From Leptolyngbya sp. Heron Island J (GTDB lineage Bacteria > Cyanobacteriota > Cyanobacteriia > Phormidesmidales > Phormidesmidaceae): a DNA stretch of 64,000 bases. The stretch covers positions 21,637 through 85,636 of the forward strand of contig NZ_AWNH01000059.1 in assembly GCF_000482245.1 (NCBI RefSeq), in the 5' to 3' direction. This document shows, in pieces, positions 43,461-53,061 of this stretch. The notes beneath the pieces are model-generated. The model saw nothing but the letters and a program-made list of their open reading frames with translations. It ran no database searches and had not been told where the DNA came from. A program made the translations under genes and the position numbers. Position 1 is the first letter of the stretch, and every line of letters begins with the position of its first letter.

Positions 43461-44513
43461 ATGCAAACGGTTTTAACGGACTTTTTTAATGGGCGATGGG
43501 CGATGCGGCTAAGGCAACTGGCGCTGGTTGCGATCGCAATTCTCACCGTCGGCTGTACCAAATTTTTCTTGCCTGGCCTGGAGAGCAATCCCTGGCAAAT
43601 GTTAGCCCTGGAAACAGACGCCACCTTTTCTGATGTAGCATTTACAACCGACAGCAACCACGGGTGGCTGGTGGGCAGTCGGTCTTCATTATTTGAAACC
43701 AACGACGGCGGTCAGACCTGGGAACAAAAGGTACTGGATCTCGGCGAACAGCGCTATACCTTTACCTCTGTCAGCTTTGTTGGGGATGAAGGCTGGGTGT
43801 CTGGGTTACCGAGCGTGTTGCTCCACACCACCGATGGCGGTAAGTCATGGGCCAATGTCCCCCTCAGTAATCAGCTACCAGGCAATCCCCTGATGGTCAC
43901 TGCCCTGGCCAAAGGGTCCGTTGAAATGGCTACTGATGTAGGAGCCATTTATCGTACAGAAGACAGCGGACGTAACTGGACTGCGCTGGTGCAAGCAGCA
44001 GTCGGCGTTGTCCGCAACATGACCCGTAGCAACGACGGTCGTTATGTTGCCGTCTCTTCTCGGGGAAACTTCTACTCCACCTGGGAACCCGGTGAAGATA
44101 GCTGGCAGCCCCACAATCGCGAAAATTCTAAGCGTTTACAAAACATGGGCTTTACCAGCGACGGCAATCTTTGGCTGATTGCCCGAGGGGGTCAGATGCA
44201 ATTTACCCAGCCCGACGCAGCACCAGAGGCCATCAAGTATGAGACCTGGGGTGACCCCGTACGACCTGAAATCGGTACAAGCTGGGGATTCTTAGACATT
44301 GGCTATCGTAACGAGAATGAACTTTGGGTGAGCGGTGGTAGCGGTACTCTACTCATGAGTTCCGATGGGGGTGAAACCTGGTTAAAGGACGAACCCATTA
44401 GCGATGTACCCTCAAACCTTTATCGAGTCAAATTCTTTGACAGTGATAAAGGCTTTATTTTGGGCCAGCGCGGCTACCTACTTCGCTATGTCCCCGAAGA
44501 TACAACGGTTTAG
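43461..44513 (+). CDS. ycf48: Photosystem II assembly factor Ycf48
   Basis: Ycf48 (HCF136 in plants) is a luminal lipoprotein that helps insert D1 and build the PSII reaction centre. The sequence has a signal with the lipobox-like ILTVGC. A seven-bladed propeller follows with recurring NDGGQTWE, TDGGKSWA, EDSGRNWT and SDGGETWL motifs, typical of the BNR/Ycf48 fold. ATG 43461 or ATG 43503 could start translation. The second gives a shorter signal n-region. It lies between rubA and psbE, as in most cyanobacteria. Confidence 0.93.
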   Translation: MQTVLTDFFNGRWAMRLRQLALVAIAILTVGCTKFFLPGLESNPWQMLALETDATFSDVAFTTDSNHGWLVGSRSSLFETNDGGQTWEQKVLDLGEQRYTFTSVSFVGDEGWVSGLPSVLLHTTDGGKSWANVPLSNQLPGNPLMVTALAKGSVEMATDVGAIYRTEDSGRNWTALVQAAVGVVRNMTRSNDGRYVAVSSRGNFYSTWEPGEDSWQPHNRENSKRLQNMGFTSDGNLWLIARGGQMQFTQPDAAPEAIKYETWGDPVRPEIGTSWGFLDIGYRNENELWVSGGSGTLLMSSDGGETWLKDEPISDVPSNLYRVKFFDSDKGFILGQRGYLLRYVPEDTTV

Positions 44514-44719
44514 GGCAACTCAGTTCAGTTTTTAAATACCCTCAGCAAAGCAAAAACGTGAAGTAATCCTTAATTGTTGCTTGATAGGGATATGCCCTGT
44601 TCCCTATGATGGTACTAAACCCTTTTCGCATCTAGGACGGGATTCTTCAGAGATAAACTCTCTGGGCGTCAGCTTAGATGCAATTCAACGCCTATTCACT
44701 GTTAAGAGGAGATTGTGCA

Positions 44720-44965
44720 ATGGCCGGTAATACTGGAGAACGACCTTTTTCAGACATCATTACGAGTATTCGCTACTGGGTTATCCACAGCATTACCATC
44801 CCTGCATTGTTTATTGCAGGTTGGTTATTTGTGTCCACTGGCCTGGCGTACGACGTTTTTGGCACTCCCCGTCCTAACGAGTACTTCCCAAACAACCAGG
44901 TTCAAGTACCGATTCTTGAAAACCGCTACGATGCAGACAACCAAATTACCCAGTTTGGTAATTAG
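44720..44965 (+). CDS. psbE: Cytochrome b559 alpha subunit
   Basis: PsbE binds the b559 haem together with PsbF in the photosystem II core. The 81-residue protein has the conserved [20 protein letters not shown], with the axial His in VIHS, one transmembrane helix, [20 protein letters not shown] and a luminal C-terminus ending ITQFGN. The ATG at 44720 follows AAGAGGAG. It is the first gene of psbEFLJ. Confidence 0.98.
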   Translation: MAGNTGERPFSDIITSIRYWVIHSITIPALFIAGWLFVSTGLAYDVFGTPRPNEYFPNNQVQVPILENRYDADNQITQFGN

Positions 44966-45004
44966 TTCTCCCTTATTGATGTCAATTGAGATTGGAATTC
45001 CCCT

Positions 45005-45139
45005 ATGACCAGTAGCAATCCTAACGAGCCCGTCGTTTATCCCATTTTTACGGTACGTTGGCTTTCCGTTCATGCCCTTGGCATTCCCACAGTCTTTTTC
45101 TTGGGTGCCATTGCTGCAATGCAGTTTATTCAGCGATAG
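45005..45139 (+). CDS. psbF: Cytochrome b559 beta subunit
   Basis: This 44-residue single-helix protein supplies the second haem-ligand histidine of cytochrome b559. The sequence reads [19 protein letters not shown], then [17 protein letters not shown] and ends AAMQFIQR, the invariant PsbF pattern with His in SVHALG. It is 39 bp after psbE and 9 bp before psbL. Confidence 0.97.
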   Translation: MTSSNPNEPVVYPIFTVRWLSVHALGIPTVFFLGAIAAMQFIQR

Positions 45140-45148
45140 GAGATTACT

Positions 45149-45268
45149 GTGGACAGAACCCCGAATCCCAATAAGCAGCCCGTTGAGTTAAACCGGACAT
45201 CTTTGTTCTTGGGTTTGCTTCTCGTTTTTATCTTGGGACTGTTATTTTCCAGCTATTTCTTCAACTAG
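45149..45268 (+). CDS. psbL: Photosystem II protein L
   Basis: This 39-residue single-helix PSII subunit sits near the plastoquinone site and the dimer interface. It starts with GTG ([20 protein letters not shown]) and ends FSSYFFN, both invariant. TAGGAG lies upstream. It is in the operon between psbF and psbJ. Confidence 0.97.
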   Translation: MDRTPNPNKQPVELNRTSLFLGLLLVFILGLLFSSYFFN

Positions 45269-45349
45269 ATACAGCAGGTGTAGGTAGCCATACTAGCGGC
45301 TGTCTATGCTCATTTTCACGAGAGTAGGCGATAGATAGGAGAGAAATAC

Positions 45350-45469
45350 ATGTTTAAGGATGGCCGAATTCCCCTTTGGATTGTGGCAACCGTTGCTGGC
45401 ACTGGTGTGCTAGTAGTAGTTGGTTTGTTTTTCTATGGTGCCTATGCTGGCGTTGGTTCGGGTGTTTAA
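45350..45469 (+). CDS. psbJ: Photosystem II protein J
   Basis: This 39-residue single-helix PSII subunit, needed for normal electron flow on the acceptor side, reads [17 protein letters not shown] and ends [12 protein letters not shown], closely matching the family ([22 protein letters not shown]). GGAGAG precedes the ATG. It is the last gene of the operon. A strong terminator lies 110 bp downstream. Confidence 0.97.
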   Translation: MFKDGRIPLWIVATVAGTGVLVVVGLFFYGAYAGVGSGV

Positions 45470-45577
45470 TCCGTACCTGCTTTTGTGGACCTCAGGTAAC
45501 CGAGTTCTAGGGCTACTTGAGGCTCTATGAGCGCCTTAAATCTGTTGCCAGCGTGCTCACAAAGTTAAATAGGCGTT

Positions 45578-45612
45578 GAAAAGCCCCTCAGGGTAAACCT
45601 GAGGGGCTTTTC
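45578..45612. terminator. Strong symmetric terminator between psbJ and psaI
   Basis: GAAAAGCCCCTCAGG and CCTGAGGGGCTTTTC are exact complements around a 5-nt loop. The stem begins with A's and ends with T's, so it can work in both directions, ending psbEFLJ and the convergent small gene. Confidence 0.92.
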
Positions 45613-45648
45613 AATCAAACTTTGAGTGGTGGGCTTACAGCATATTGT

Positions 45649-45759
45649 CTACACTGATGTTTCTTCCTGTTCTACATACAGGAACATAGCAATCATAAAT
45701 GCAAATGCATGGACAGCTACGATGGGCACCATGACTTGAGGCAAAAGGGATGTATCCAT
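45649..45759 (-). CDS. psaI: Probable photosystem I subunit VIII
   Basis: This 36-residue single-helix protein on the minus strand reads MDTSLLPQVMVPIVAVHAF followed by AFMIAMFLYVEQEETSV. PsaI proteins have LPxxxVPLVGxxFPAxxMxxLFLYVE, so the start, the VPIV and the FLYVE end fit. The transmembrane middle differs (HAFAF where FP is usual). PsaI helps PsaL and PSI trimers assemble. GGAG lies upstream. It is not next to psaL, which is unusual. Another low-mass thylakoid protein is possible. Confidence 0.62.
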   Translation of the reverse strand: MDTSLLPQVMVPIVAVHAFAFMIAMFLYVEQEETSV

Positions 45760-46040
45760 ATATCGGGTCTCCTATCTCTCAACGATGAGCAAATGCTCTA
45801 AGGATTTGAATCATTGTCACACCCAAAACAACAGGATTTCCTTAAAGAAAGCCCAGCACTCTAACTTGGATGTGGGTCTATGACCTAGCCCTTAATTTAC
45901 TGCGATTTGATGCGGTATATGTCAATTGTTTCGAAAGTTTGCAGGGAATATACAAGATACGGCCTTCCTCCGCCCTTCACTACATATCCCCCAGCCGCGA
46001 TGGACAGCATCAGTTCATTACTCCCCCTTCAGCGTCCATC
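45760..46040. other. 281-bp gap without a recognised gene
   Basis: It contains the promoter side of the small psaI-like gene and the 3' flank of the large hypothetical. Short plus-strand frames here (such as 45870-46070) have no homology that I recognise and overlap the hypothetical gene's end. Confidence 0.5.
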
Positions 46041-48134
46041 CTAGATATCCCAACTATCAAATATGGATAGGGTGTCGTCCGGTGGTAACACCCGTCGATT
46101 TTGAATAACCTTACGGCTTTCCTGTAAGGTCGCCATGTCTACTGAGATGGCAGCAAACTGGAGTTCTAAACAGCCATTGGGCACCTGAACGCGGATCATC
46201 GTTTCCAGCTCATTATTATCATTGGGGATAAATTGCATTAACAGTCGAGGGGCGTCAATGACGGTGCGTGTTTGTAGATCATTCATCCACACTTTGACGT
46301 AGGGTTGATAGTCACCAGTTGGGACACGTACTTTGATCGCAATCCATTCCCCAGCCACCAGTTCTTGTTCAGGCACGTCCAACATGGGGGGCATCACTTG
46401 AATGGGATCTCCAGCCTCTTGTTTTTTTCTATGCTGCTCCCAACGGTTAGGTTTTGGGGGTTCGGGAACAACAAACTCCTTGCTTTGCTGACTCCCCTCT
46501 TCTGGCAACGCCTCAGAAATATTCAATGCTCGCTTGACTTCCAGAGCCTGGCGATAGCCATCCAGGGTAAACATATTGAGCTTCTGCCAGAATCGCTCCT
46601 GTAACTGTAATTTCTCAAAGGCGCGATCAATGGCAGCCGCAGCTGGGTCCCATTGGGGTTCTATTGACCGTGAGCTAGCGCTTGAAAAATTACCGATTGG
46701 TCTTTTAGCAGCGGGTGCAGGCGACTGGGGTACAACCTCTTCGTCCAAAGCGGCGGTAGCCACATCGCGATCTAAATCATCATCTTCAATGCGGCTACCG
46801 AGATCAAACACATTGGGCTCAGCAAACGGTGTCGGCTTGTCAGTCGTCGGAGCATTGGCCGGGAGCATCTCGGGTTGAACATCGGGCTGCTCCAATTCAA
46901 ATGCATCCACCTCGTCAGTCTCTCTGTTGAAGTCATCGAGTAGCTGATTGGCTGCAGCCTCCTCAGTTGCAACCTCCTCAGTAGAAGGCTCTGGAGGCTC
47001 GTTTGGCAGCGGCGCTGCTGAGGTACTAGCTTCGTTTGCGCGAAAACTGCTGGCGGCTTCAGCCGAAAACGTGGGCAGCTCTGGCTGGTGATCTGGGGCC
47101 AGATCGCTAGATGGTTTTATTTGGGGTGGGAGGGTTAATCCTTCAGAAGGGACGATTTCTTTAGGAATAATGGCGGTATCCCCAGTGAGTAGCGCTTCTG
47201 ATTTTTCTGGGGGCGGGATAAAAGCTTCGGTGGATCCTGGAAAAATGGAGATTTCTTCTTCAAATTCGAGGTTGGGCTGATTTGCGATCGCATCCAGCAT
47301 TTGAGCCAACCCCAGGGTCACCGTAAATGAAGCAGAGGCCAGCACCGTTTTCGCCTGGGGCCCCTTTTGTTCAACCAGAGAAAGCGCCCCCAAAATCACC
47401 TGGGTAGACAGCTTATCCGGCAAAGTAATCGTCACCGAAAATGGCGCAGGTAACGCTTGATTAGGCACATCAAAGGCAATTTCTTGCAGCATGCTAGCCG
47501 TTTGCGGGTCTCGCAGCTGTACCCAAAGCTGACCATGGGATAGCGGTTCACCAGCTGTCTGTAAGAGCTGCCCTGCCAAGGTCAATGACTGCCCCACCTG
47601 GGTGACATAGGCCTGCTGTTTTAGCTGTAGCTGAAACTCAGCCACCTGGGCAGCATTATCCGCCCCTAAATCAGGACGTTTGAAAGGTATGGGCTGAGGC
47701 GATGATGATTGAGCATCGCTCGGCGGTGGCTGGTGTTCAGCAGGCGCTTCTGACCAATCCGGGTCCCAATCATCATCATCCCGAGGAGTCACCTGCAGCT
47801 GAACAGAATAATGCCAGCCTCCCTCACCCAAAAAATCCTCAATCACATCAGGACTGTTACAATCAATCTCCCAACGCCCAGGACTCAGCTGTATAAAGGG
47901 AAAAATCGCCAATAGACCCGAGTCATTAGTATTAGTCTTACGCTTACGCACACGGCGGCGAGGAGGAATTTCATCTAGCAGCAGCTGGCTCACTCGAATT
48001 TCCACAGCCATACTGTCATAGCTAGTATGGGCCGCCATCCGATAGCGCCCCTCCAAAATTTCCACCTGTCGTGTTTCCAGAGGCAGCCAGGTTTGATCGC
48101 CTTCCTGCTGAATTAAAAACTCCCAATAACGCAT
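46041..48134 (-). CDS. Large acidic, Pro-rich cyanobacterial protein of unknown function
   Basis: I do not recognise this 697-residue protein. The N-terminal ~135 residues (MRYWEFLIQQEGDQTWLPLE, basic PPRRRVRKRK, LSPGRWEIDC) look globular. Residues about 160-270 form a beta-rich domain (LTLAGQLLQTAGEPLSHGQL, LPAPFSVTITLPDKL). Then come ~220 acidic, low-complexity residues rich in E, P and A. The final ~150 residues are beta-rich again (LVAGEWIAIKVRVPTGDYQP, VWMNDLQTRTVIDAPRLLMQ). No signal peptide or membrane helix is seen. The layout suggests a cytoplasmic scaffold with Ig-like ends. It stands alone. Confidence 0.75.
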   Translation of the reverse strand: MRYWEFLIQQEGDQTWLPLETRQVEILEGRYRMAAHTSYDSMAVEIRVSQLLLDEIPPRRRVRKRKTNTNDSGLLAIFPFIQLSPGRWEIDCNSPDVIEDFLGEGGWHYSVQLQVTPRDDDDWDPDWSEAPAEHQPPPSDAQSSSPQPIPFKRPDLGADNAAQVAEFQLQLKQQAYVTQVGQSLTLAGQLLQTAGEPLSHGQLWVQLRDPQTASMLQEIAFDVPNQALPAPFSVTITLPDKLSTQVILGALSLVEQKGPQAKTVLASASFTVTLGLAQMLDAIANQPNLEFEEEISIFPGSTEAFIPPPEKSEALLTGDTAIIPKEIVPSEGLTLPPQIKPSSDLAPDHQPELPTFSAEAASSFRANEASTSAAPLPNEPPEPSTEEVATEEAAANQLLDDFNRETDEVDAFELEQPDVQPEMLPANAPTTDKPTPFAEPNVFDLGSRIEDDDLDRDVATAALDEEVVPQSPAPAAKRPIGNFSSASSRSIEPQWDPAAAAIDRAFEKLQLQERFWQKLNMFTLDGYRQALEVKRALNISEALPEEGSQQSKEFVVPEPPKPNRWEQHRKKQEAGDPIQVMPPMLDVPEQELVAGEWIAIKVRVPTGDYQPYVKVWMNDLQTRTVIDAPRLLMQFIPNDNNELETMIRVQVPNGCLELQFAAISVDMATLQESRKVIQNRRVLPPDDTLSIFDSWDI

Positions 48135-48381
48135 GCTATAACACCTGTCAGAGACTCGCCTCTATTACCTGTGGCCTATTGGCTATACACTTACCAATTA
48201 GCCATAACATAGGGGCAATCCTAGCAAACATAGCTACGGTTCTCACGTTTTTCAATAGGAGTCATGGTTTTCCCTAAGCTTTCTCTAAGTTAGCGATAAC
48301 AATGCTAAAGAAATGTGGCGTATTGCTCTCTTTAAGCCCTAACCTCCCCGTGGTTATGGCATACACCCCGCAGAGAAGACC

Positions 48382-50889
48382 CTAGATCAGCGGCTGAGGG
48401 TAGCTGATGGCATAGCCCTGGGCATAGTCTATCCCCAGAGCCTGCACTTTTTCTAGAACGGCTTCATTTTCAACATATTCAGCAATTGTTTTCAAACCCA
48501 TGATGTGGCCAATGTTATTGATCGATTGCAACATGGCGCAAACGACCTCATCTGTAGGGGCCTCTTTGACAAAATTACCGTCAATTTTGAGATAGTCCAC
48601 TGGCAGATGCTTCAGGTAGCTAAACGATGACATACCGCTACCAAAGTCATCGAGAGCAAAGTGGCAACCCATTTTTTTGAGTTGCAAAATGAGGTCAGCG
48701 GCTTTTTGTAGGTTAGCGATCGCAAGGGTTTCTGTAATTTCAAAACAGAGTATTTCAGGATTGATCGGATACTGTTTTAGCTGCTCTTCTAAAAAACCGA
48801 TAAAGCTCTCATCATTGATGCTAGACCCTGATAGATTGACACTGTAAATAGTTTTCGGAGTCGGTGTGCGGCCCACCAAGTAAGTAAAAAAGCTTTTCAC
48901 CACCCATCGATCAATACGAGGCATCAGATTGTAGCGCTCAGCCGTTGGTAGAAATGCCATCGGCGGTGCCAGATCACCGGTTTGAGCATTGGGCAGGCGT
49001 AGCAAAATTTCACACAGATGGACATCTGTGGAATCAGGGAGCGCTGATTCTATCGTTTGGTAGTACAGCTGAAATTGATCTTCATCTAAGGCTGCCGTGA
49101 CCTGTGAAAACCACTGAACATCCTTCGTTTGGCGATGAATGCCATCGTCATCGGGATGATAAACCTGCACACGATTACGCCCCTTATTTTTAGCCGCATA
49201 ACAAGCCGCATCCGCCAACTGCATCACTTGCTCACTGTTAGAGTGATTAGACGTAATTGGGACAATCCCAATGCTGACACCGATACTAAAAACCTTGCCA
49301 TCATAGAGAAAGCGAAACCCTTGAATGCTCTTACAAAACGCCTCCGCGATTTGGGTGGCGCGGGTCAGTTTACAGTGATACAGCAGTAGACCAAATTCAT
49401 CACCACCTAAGCGAGCCAAAACATCCGTTTGACGAATTTGTCCTCGCCATAAATCAGCCACCTGACGTAGCAGCTGATCCCCCGCAGCATGGCCGCACGT
49501 ATCGTTCACAGCCTTGAAATGATCCAAATCCATGTAGCACAGCATATGCTGGGATTCCGAGCTACCGAGTTCGTCAATAGCGTTCTCCAGGGCATGAATA
49601 AACTTTTTGCGATTAAACAACTCCGTCAGCGCATCATGGGATGCTTGCCAGGCCAACTGTTGAGCCCGCCCCCGCTCTTCGGTAACATCGTGGAAAACAA
49701 GAACAGTACCCACTACCTCGCCATTGGCAGAGCGAATAGGTGCAGCCGAGTCACCAATAGCAAATTCCTGGCCCGTCTTAGAAATCAGCGTAGGGTGATT
49801 ACTGAGACTAATGGCCCTTTTTTCCTTGATAGCCTGCAGTGCTGGGTTTTGCAGTGGCTGCCCCGTCTTGCTATCAACAATTTTACAAACCTCTGCAATC
49901 GGGCGTCGCCTTGCCTCCCGAGCCTGCCATCCTGTTAGTTTCTCAGCCACCGGATTAAAGTCTTTGATATTACCAGAGGAATCCGTAGTAATTACCGCAT
50001 CCCCAATGGAATGAAGGGTAATTTGGGCCAACTCTTTTTCCTGATAAAGAGATTGTTCTAGCTGTTTACGATCAGTAATATCCGTTTGAGAACCAGCCAT
50101 ACGATAGGGATTGCCCTGCTCGTCCCATAGCGCCATTCCTCGTGTTAACATCCAACGATAGCGCCCATCATCATGACGGATGCGATACTCACACTTAAAG
50201 TGCGAACAATGAAATTCAAGATGCTCCTTTAGCTTACGCTCAAACGCAGAACGATGCTCCTCGTGGATACGAGAAAACCACTCCTCAGGACTACTACTAA
50301 TATCACTCTGGTCTAACCCCAGCATTGCTTGCCAGCGGTGTGAATAGCAAATTGTATTGGCCTTAAGATCCCAATCCCAGATACCATCGTTAGCTCCCTG
50401 GACCGCCAGGGCATAGCGCTCTTCACTAATTTCTAGCTTTTTAGTCAGCTCCGTACGCTCAATCGCATATTGAATCGTCTTGGCCAGTAAATTACCAACA
50501 TCAACGTACCCCAAACGCTGTAATCGCTCCGGTGAAAATGTGTCCGACTTAACCAAATAGTCCTGAGCACCTTCTTGGAGAGCTGCTATGGCAACATTTT
50601 GATCTTGAATACCAGTGAGCACAACAACAGGTACTTTTGGCACCAGCGTCTTAATTTGTTTCACCAGCTCTACCCCTTGACCATCGGGGAGACACAGATC
50701 CAACAATACTACATCAAAGCTGTTGTGATTGGCTTCAATGGCGTTAATCGCTTCATTAAATCGCTCAGCATGATGTAAAGTTGTTTCGATCAACTCAGAT
50801 GAGGATAACAATTCTTGAAACAGTTGCGCATCCGATAAATTATCTTCAATTAATAATGCATCTATGCCTGTCGCCATATGACCGTGCAA
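48382..50889 (-). CDS. Response regulator with PAS, GGDEF and EAL domains
   Basis: This 835-residue protein probably makes or degrades cyclic-di-GMP. Domains in order: receiver (phospho-acceptor in VVLLDLCLPDG, Lys in YLVKSD), PAS1 (about 155-270, with WDWDLKANTICYS and RIRHDDGRYRWML), PAS2 (about 285-405), GGDEF with an intact RLGGDEFGLLLY site, and EAL. The EAL box is degenerate (EILLRL for EALLRW) but the catalytic Glu, CFEITET and the DDFGSGMSSFSYL loop are present, so phosphodiesterase activity is possible. No histidine kinase adjoins. Confidence 0.9.
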   Translation of the reverse strand: MHGHMATGIDALLIEDNLSDAQLFQELLSSSELIETTLHHAERFNEAINAIEANHNSFDVVLLDLCLPDGQGVELVKQIKTLVPKVPVVVLTGIQDQNVAIAALQEGAQDYLVKSDTFSPERLQRLGYVDVGNLLAKTIQYAIERTELTKKLEISEERYALAVQGANDGIWDWDLKANTICYSHRWQAMLGLDQSDISSSPEEWFSRIHEEHRSAFERKLKEHLEFHCSHFKCEYRIRHDDGRYRWMLTRGMALWDEQGNPYRMAGSQTDITDRKQLEQSLYQEKELAQITLHSIGDAVITTDSSGNIKDFNPVAEKLTGWQAREARRRPIAEVCKIVDSKTGQPLQNPALQAIKEKRAISLSNHPTLISKTGQEFAIGDSAAPIRSANGEVVGTVLVFHDVTEERGRAQQLAWQASHDALTELFNRKKFIHALENAIDELGSSESQHMLCYMDLDHFKAVNDTCGHAAGDQLLRQVADLWRGQIRQTDVLARLGGDEFGLLLYHCKLTRATQIAEAFCKSIQGFRFLYDGKVFSIGVSIGIVPITSNHSNSEQVMQLADAACYAAKNKGRNRVQVYHPDDDGIHRQTKDVQWFSQVTAALDEDQFQLYYQTIESALPDSTDVHLCEILLRLPNAQTGDLAPPMAFLPTAERYNLMPRIDRWVVKSFFTYLVGRTPTPKTIYSVNLSGSSINDESFIGFLEEQLKQYPINPEILCFEITETLAIANLQKAADLILQLKKMGCHFALDDFGSGMSSFSYLKHLPVDYLKIDGNFVKEAPTDEVVCAMLQSINNIGHIMGLKTIAEYVENEAVLEKVQALGIDYAQGYAISYPQPLI

Positions 50890-51315
50890 GTATAGTTAAG
50901 CAACGTAAATGTAATCAGCAGCATCCGTATTTACCCATAGTCCTAACCAATCTGATGCGTTAGTTATGCGGTCATACAGCCATATTTATTGGTTATAAAA
51001 TAAAAAGAGAATTAATGAGAATCTCTACAGCAGGTGACGGACTGGTTAGAACAATTCAGAGTCCCGAAACTTTCCTACTTACTTACTTTCCGCCCTACTT
51101 TCCTACTTCAAGTATTTTCTTCTGTCTTCCGTCTTCTGCCCTCCTGGTCACGGTCTTCGCTATAGTAAGAAAACTCGATATAACTTGCATATCGAGAAAA
51201 TACCGATTCTTGGCCCTCATTTATCGATAGAGTGCTCACAATTGATACGGAGTAGGCGGGCAGACAATCGGCTATGTGATAACAGCCTGGTGATGAGCGC
51301 TACTGGACACTTTAG
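50890..51315. other. 426-bp gap with a pyrimidine-rich tract and an inverted repeat
   Basis: No gene seen. From 51060 to 51150 the plus strand is pyrimidine-rich with repeated CTTTCCTACTT. CTCGATAT (51174-51181) and ATATCGAG (51189-51196) are exact complements with a 7-nt loop, possibly the terminator or operator of the response regulator gene at 51316. Confidence 0.5.
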
Positions 51316-51741
51316 CTAGACGTTTGTTGGCAATTGGGCGGTCTGTAACCAGAAATCATGGATTTTTTGGGCAATAACCTGGTACTCACTAAAGTGGGTA
51401 GGCTTGGTGATATACGCATTCGCATGAAGTTGATAGCTCTTATCAATATCAGTGCGGGTAGCAGAGCTTGATAGAACAATAGTAGGAATTGTTTGCCAAA
51501 CAGCGTTTTGCTTAATTTCTCCTAGGACTTCGTGTCCGGTTTTGCCTGGCAAATTGAGATCTAGCAAAATCAGCTGAGGATGAGCGTTGGCACTCTCATC
51601 TAGCTGCTGCAGTAAGGCCAGAGCTTCGTCGCCAGTTTGAGCAATTTGAATTGGCCATTGCCAGCCGACATCATCAAAAGCAGCAGATAATATAGCTGCA
51701 TCAGTGGGTGAATCATCTACTAGGAGAATAGTTACGTCCAT
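51316..51741 (-). CDS. Single-domain response regulator
   Basis: This 141-residue stand-alone receiver domain has no output domain. It has TILLVDDSPTDAAIL, the phospho-acceptor Asp in LILLDLNLPGKTG, Thr/Ser in IVLSSSATR and Lys in YITKPTHF. The Rcp1/CheY-like pattern is usual downstream of phytochrome-like kinases. The ATG at 51741 is the natural start. The gene follows the histidine kinase by 93 bp in the same direction, so the two form a likely phosphorelay pair. Confidence 0.9.
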   Translation of the reverse strand: MDVTILLVDDSPTDAAILSAAFDDVGWQWPIQIAQTGDEALALLQQLDESANAHPQLILLDLNLPGKTGHEVLGEIKQNAVWQTIPTIVLSSSATRTDIDKSYQLHANAYITKPTHFSEYQVIAQKIHDFWLQTAQLPTNV

Positions 51742-51834
51742 CTTAGTGGTCAGCAATGCTAACACTGATTGTGCACCGTAAGACGCTAATTTTAGCTGAG
51801 ACGATGGGCAGCCAGACTACCTCATAAGCAAAGC

Positions 51835-53061
51835 TTAAGTTTCAGTGTGGCTGCGCACGACCAGGGTGAAATAAACGATAGAACCTTGTTCCGGGGCAGA
51901 TTGCAACCAAATACTCCCTTGGTAGTGTTCCACAATTTTTTTACAGATCGCTAAGCCAATGCCATACCCCTTTTGCTCTTGCTGATTATGCAGGCGTTGA
52001 AAGAGCTTAAAAATCCGTTTTTGTTGATCTTGAGGAATGCCAATACCGTTGTCATGGACGCTAAAAAGCCAACGATTGGTTTGCTGTTCAGCCGTAATGT
52101 GGATGCGGGGAGATTCTGGACCGCGAAATTTAATAGCATTGCTAATCAAGTTTTGCAACAGCTGAACAATGTAATTTTGATCCACATAGAGTGTCGGTAA
52201 GGGATCGTGGGTAATGGTGGCTTGGTTTTCGAGACGAATAAGCTTCAGGTTTTCTAGAACGGTTTCAAGGGCTTGGTCTAAACTAGTGGGGCTGTTGTTT
52301 AACCGTATATTATTGATGCGAGAGAGTTCTAAAATGCCATCAATCATGGCTTTCATCCGGGTGCCACCATCAACAATATGCTTGATGTAGCGTTTGGCGG
52401 TCTCGTCCAGGCGATCGTGATAACGTTGTCCTAATAGTTGCGAAAAGGCCGTCATCGCCCGTAATGGCTCTTGTAAATCATGAGAAACAACATAGGCAAA
52501 TTCTTCTAGATCGGCATTAGAGCGAGCCAGGGCTTCTGCTTTACGGACTAATTTTTGCTCAGTCTGTTGTCGCTCTAGTATTTCTGCTCGCAGCCGTTGG
52601 TTGACTTCCAGAAGTTTTGTTATTTCTAGGGCAGTCAGTGGAGTTAAATCAGCATGGGTTGGGGAGTGAACTGGTAAGGCGCGATCGCAATCTTGTTGAG
52701 TAATTAACAGCGTTAAGAACTCTTCTGTAATTTGACTAGCTGGCTGCAAACAGACATCTATCGTCACCCCATAAACCTCACCGTCGAGGATTTCAATCGA
52801 GCAGCGACGCTGAGCAGTGCCACTTACTTGCGCTTGCTGTAGGGCTTCACTAACAGGTAGCTGTAACGACGCAGGCAGTCGCTCAAGGATATCTTGACAG
52901 CCAGAGGTTGCTGGTGACGCAGCAATTAAATCGAGAGCATCACCACAGATATGAAGAAGATGATTTTGCCGATCAATCAGCAGATAAGTAGCTCGATGCT
53001 GCCCTAGTAAAGCCTGAAAAGCTTTGTCAATCAGAGGATTAGATCGCCGATTATTTTCCAA
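51835..53061 (-). CDS. Sensor histidine kinase with a PAS-like sensor region
   Basis: This 408-residue cytoplasmic kinase has an N-terminal PAS-like domain (HRATYLLIDRQNHLLHICGD, residues about 18-37), a coiled coil (about 150-185) and HisKA with the acceptor in YVVSHDLQEPLRAM. The HATPase domain carries NAIKFRG, DNGIGIPQDQQKRIFKLF and GYGIGLAICKKI. The catalytic part resembles phytochrome-type kinases. The sensor lacks an obvious chromophore cysteine motif, so its signal is unknown. The single-domain regulator downstream is its probable partner. Confidence 0.9.
   Translation of the reverse strand: MENNRRSNPLIDKAFQALLGQHRATYLLIDRQNHLLHICGDALDLIAASPATSGCQDILERLPASLQLPVSEALQQAQVSGTAQRRCSIEILDGEVYGVTIDVCLQPASQITEEFLTLLITQQDCDRALPVHSPTHADLTPLTALEITKLLEVNQRLRAEILERQQTEQKLVRKAEALARSNADLEEFAYVVSHDLQEPLRAMTAFSQLLGQRYHDRLDETAKRYIKHIVDGGTRMKAMIDGILELSRINNIRLNNSPTSLDQALETVLENLKLIRLENQATITHDPLPTLYVDQNYIVQLLQNLISNAIKFRGPESPRIHITAEQQTNRWLFSVHDNGIGIPQDQQKRIFKLFQRLHNQQEQKGYGIGLAICKKIVEHYQGSIWLQSAPEQGSIVYFTLVVRSHTET

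Noticed and set aside
45870..46108. Plus-strand frames of about 60 codons near the end of the large hypothetical gene
   Set aside because: No ribosome binding site and no family resemblance. They overlap a long gene on the other strand.
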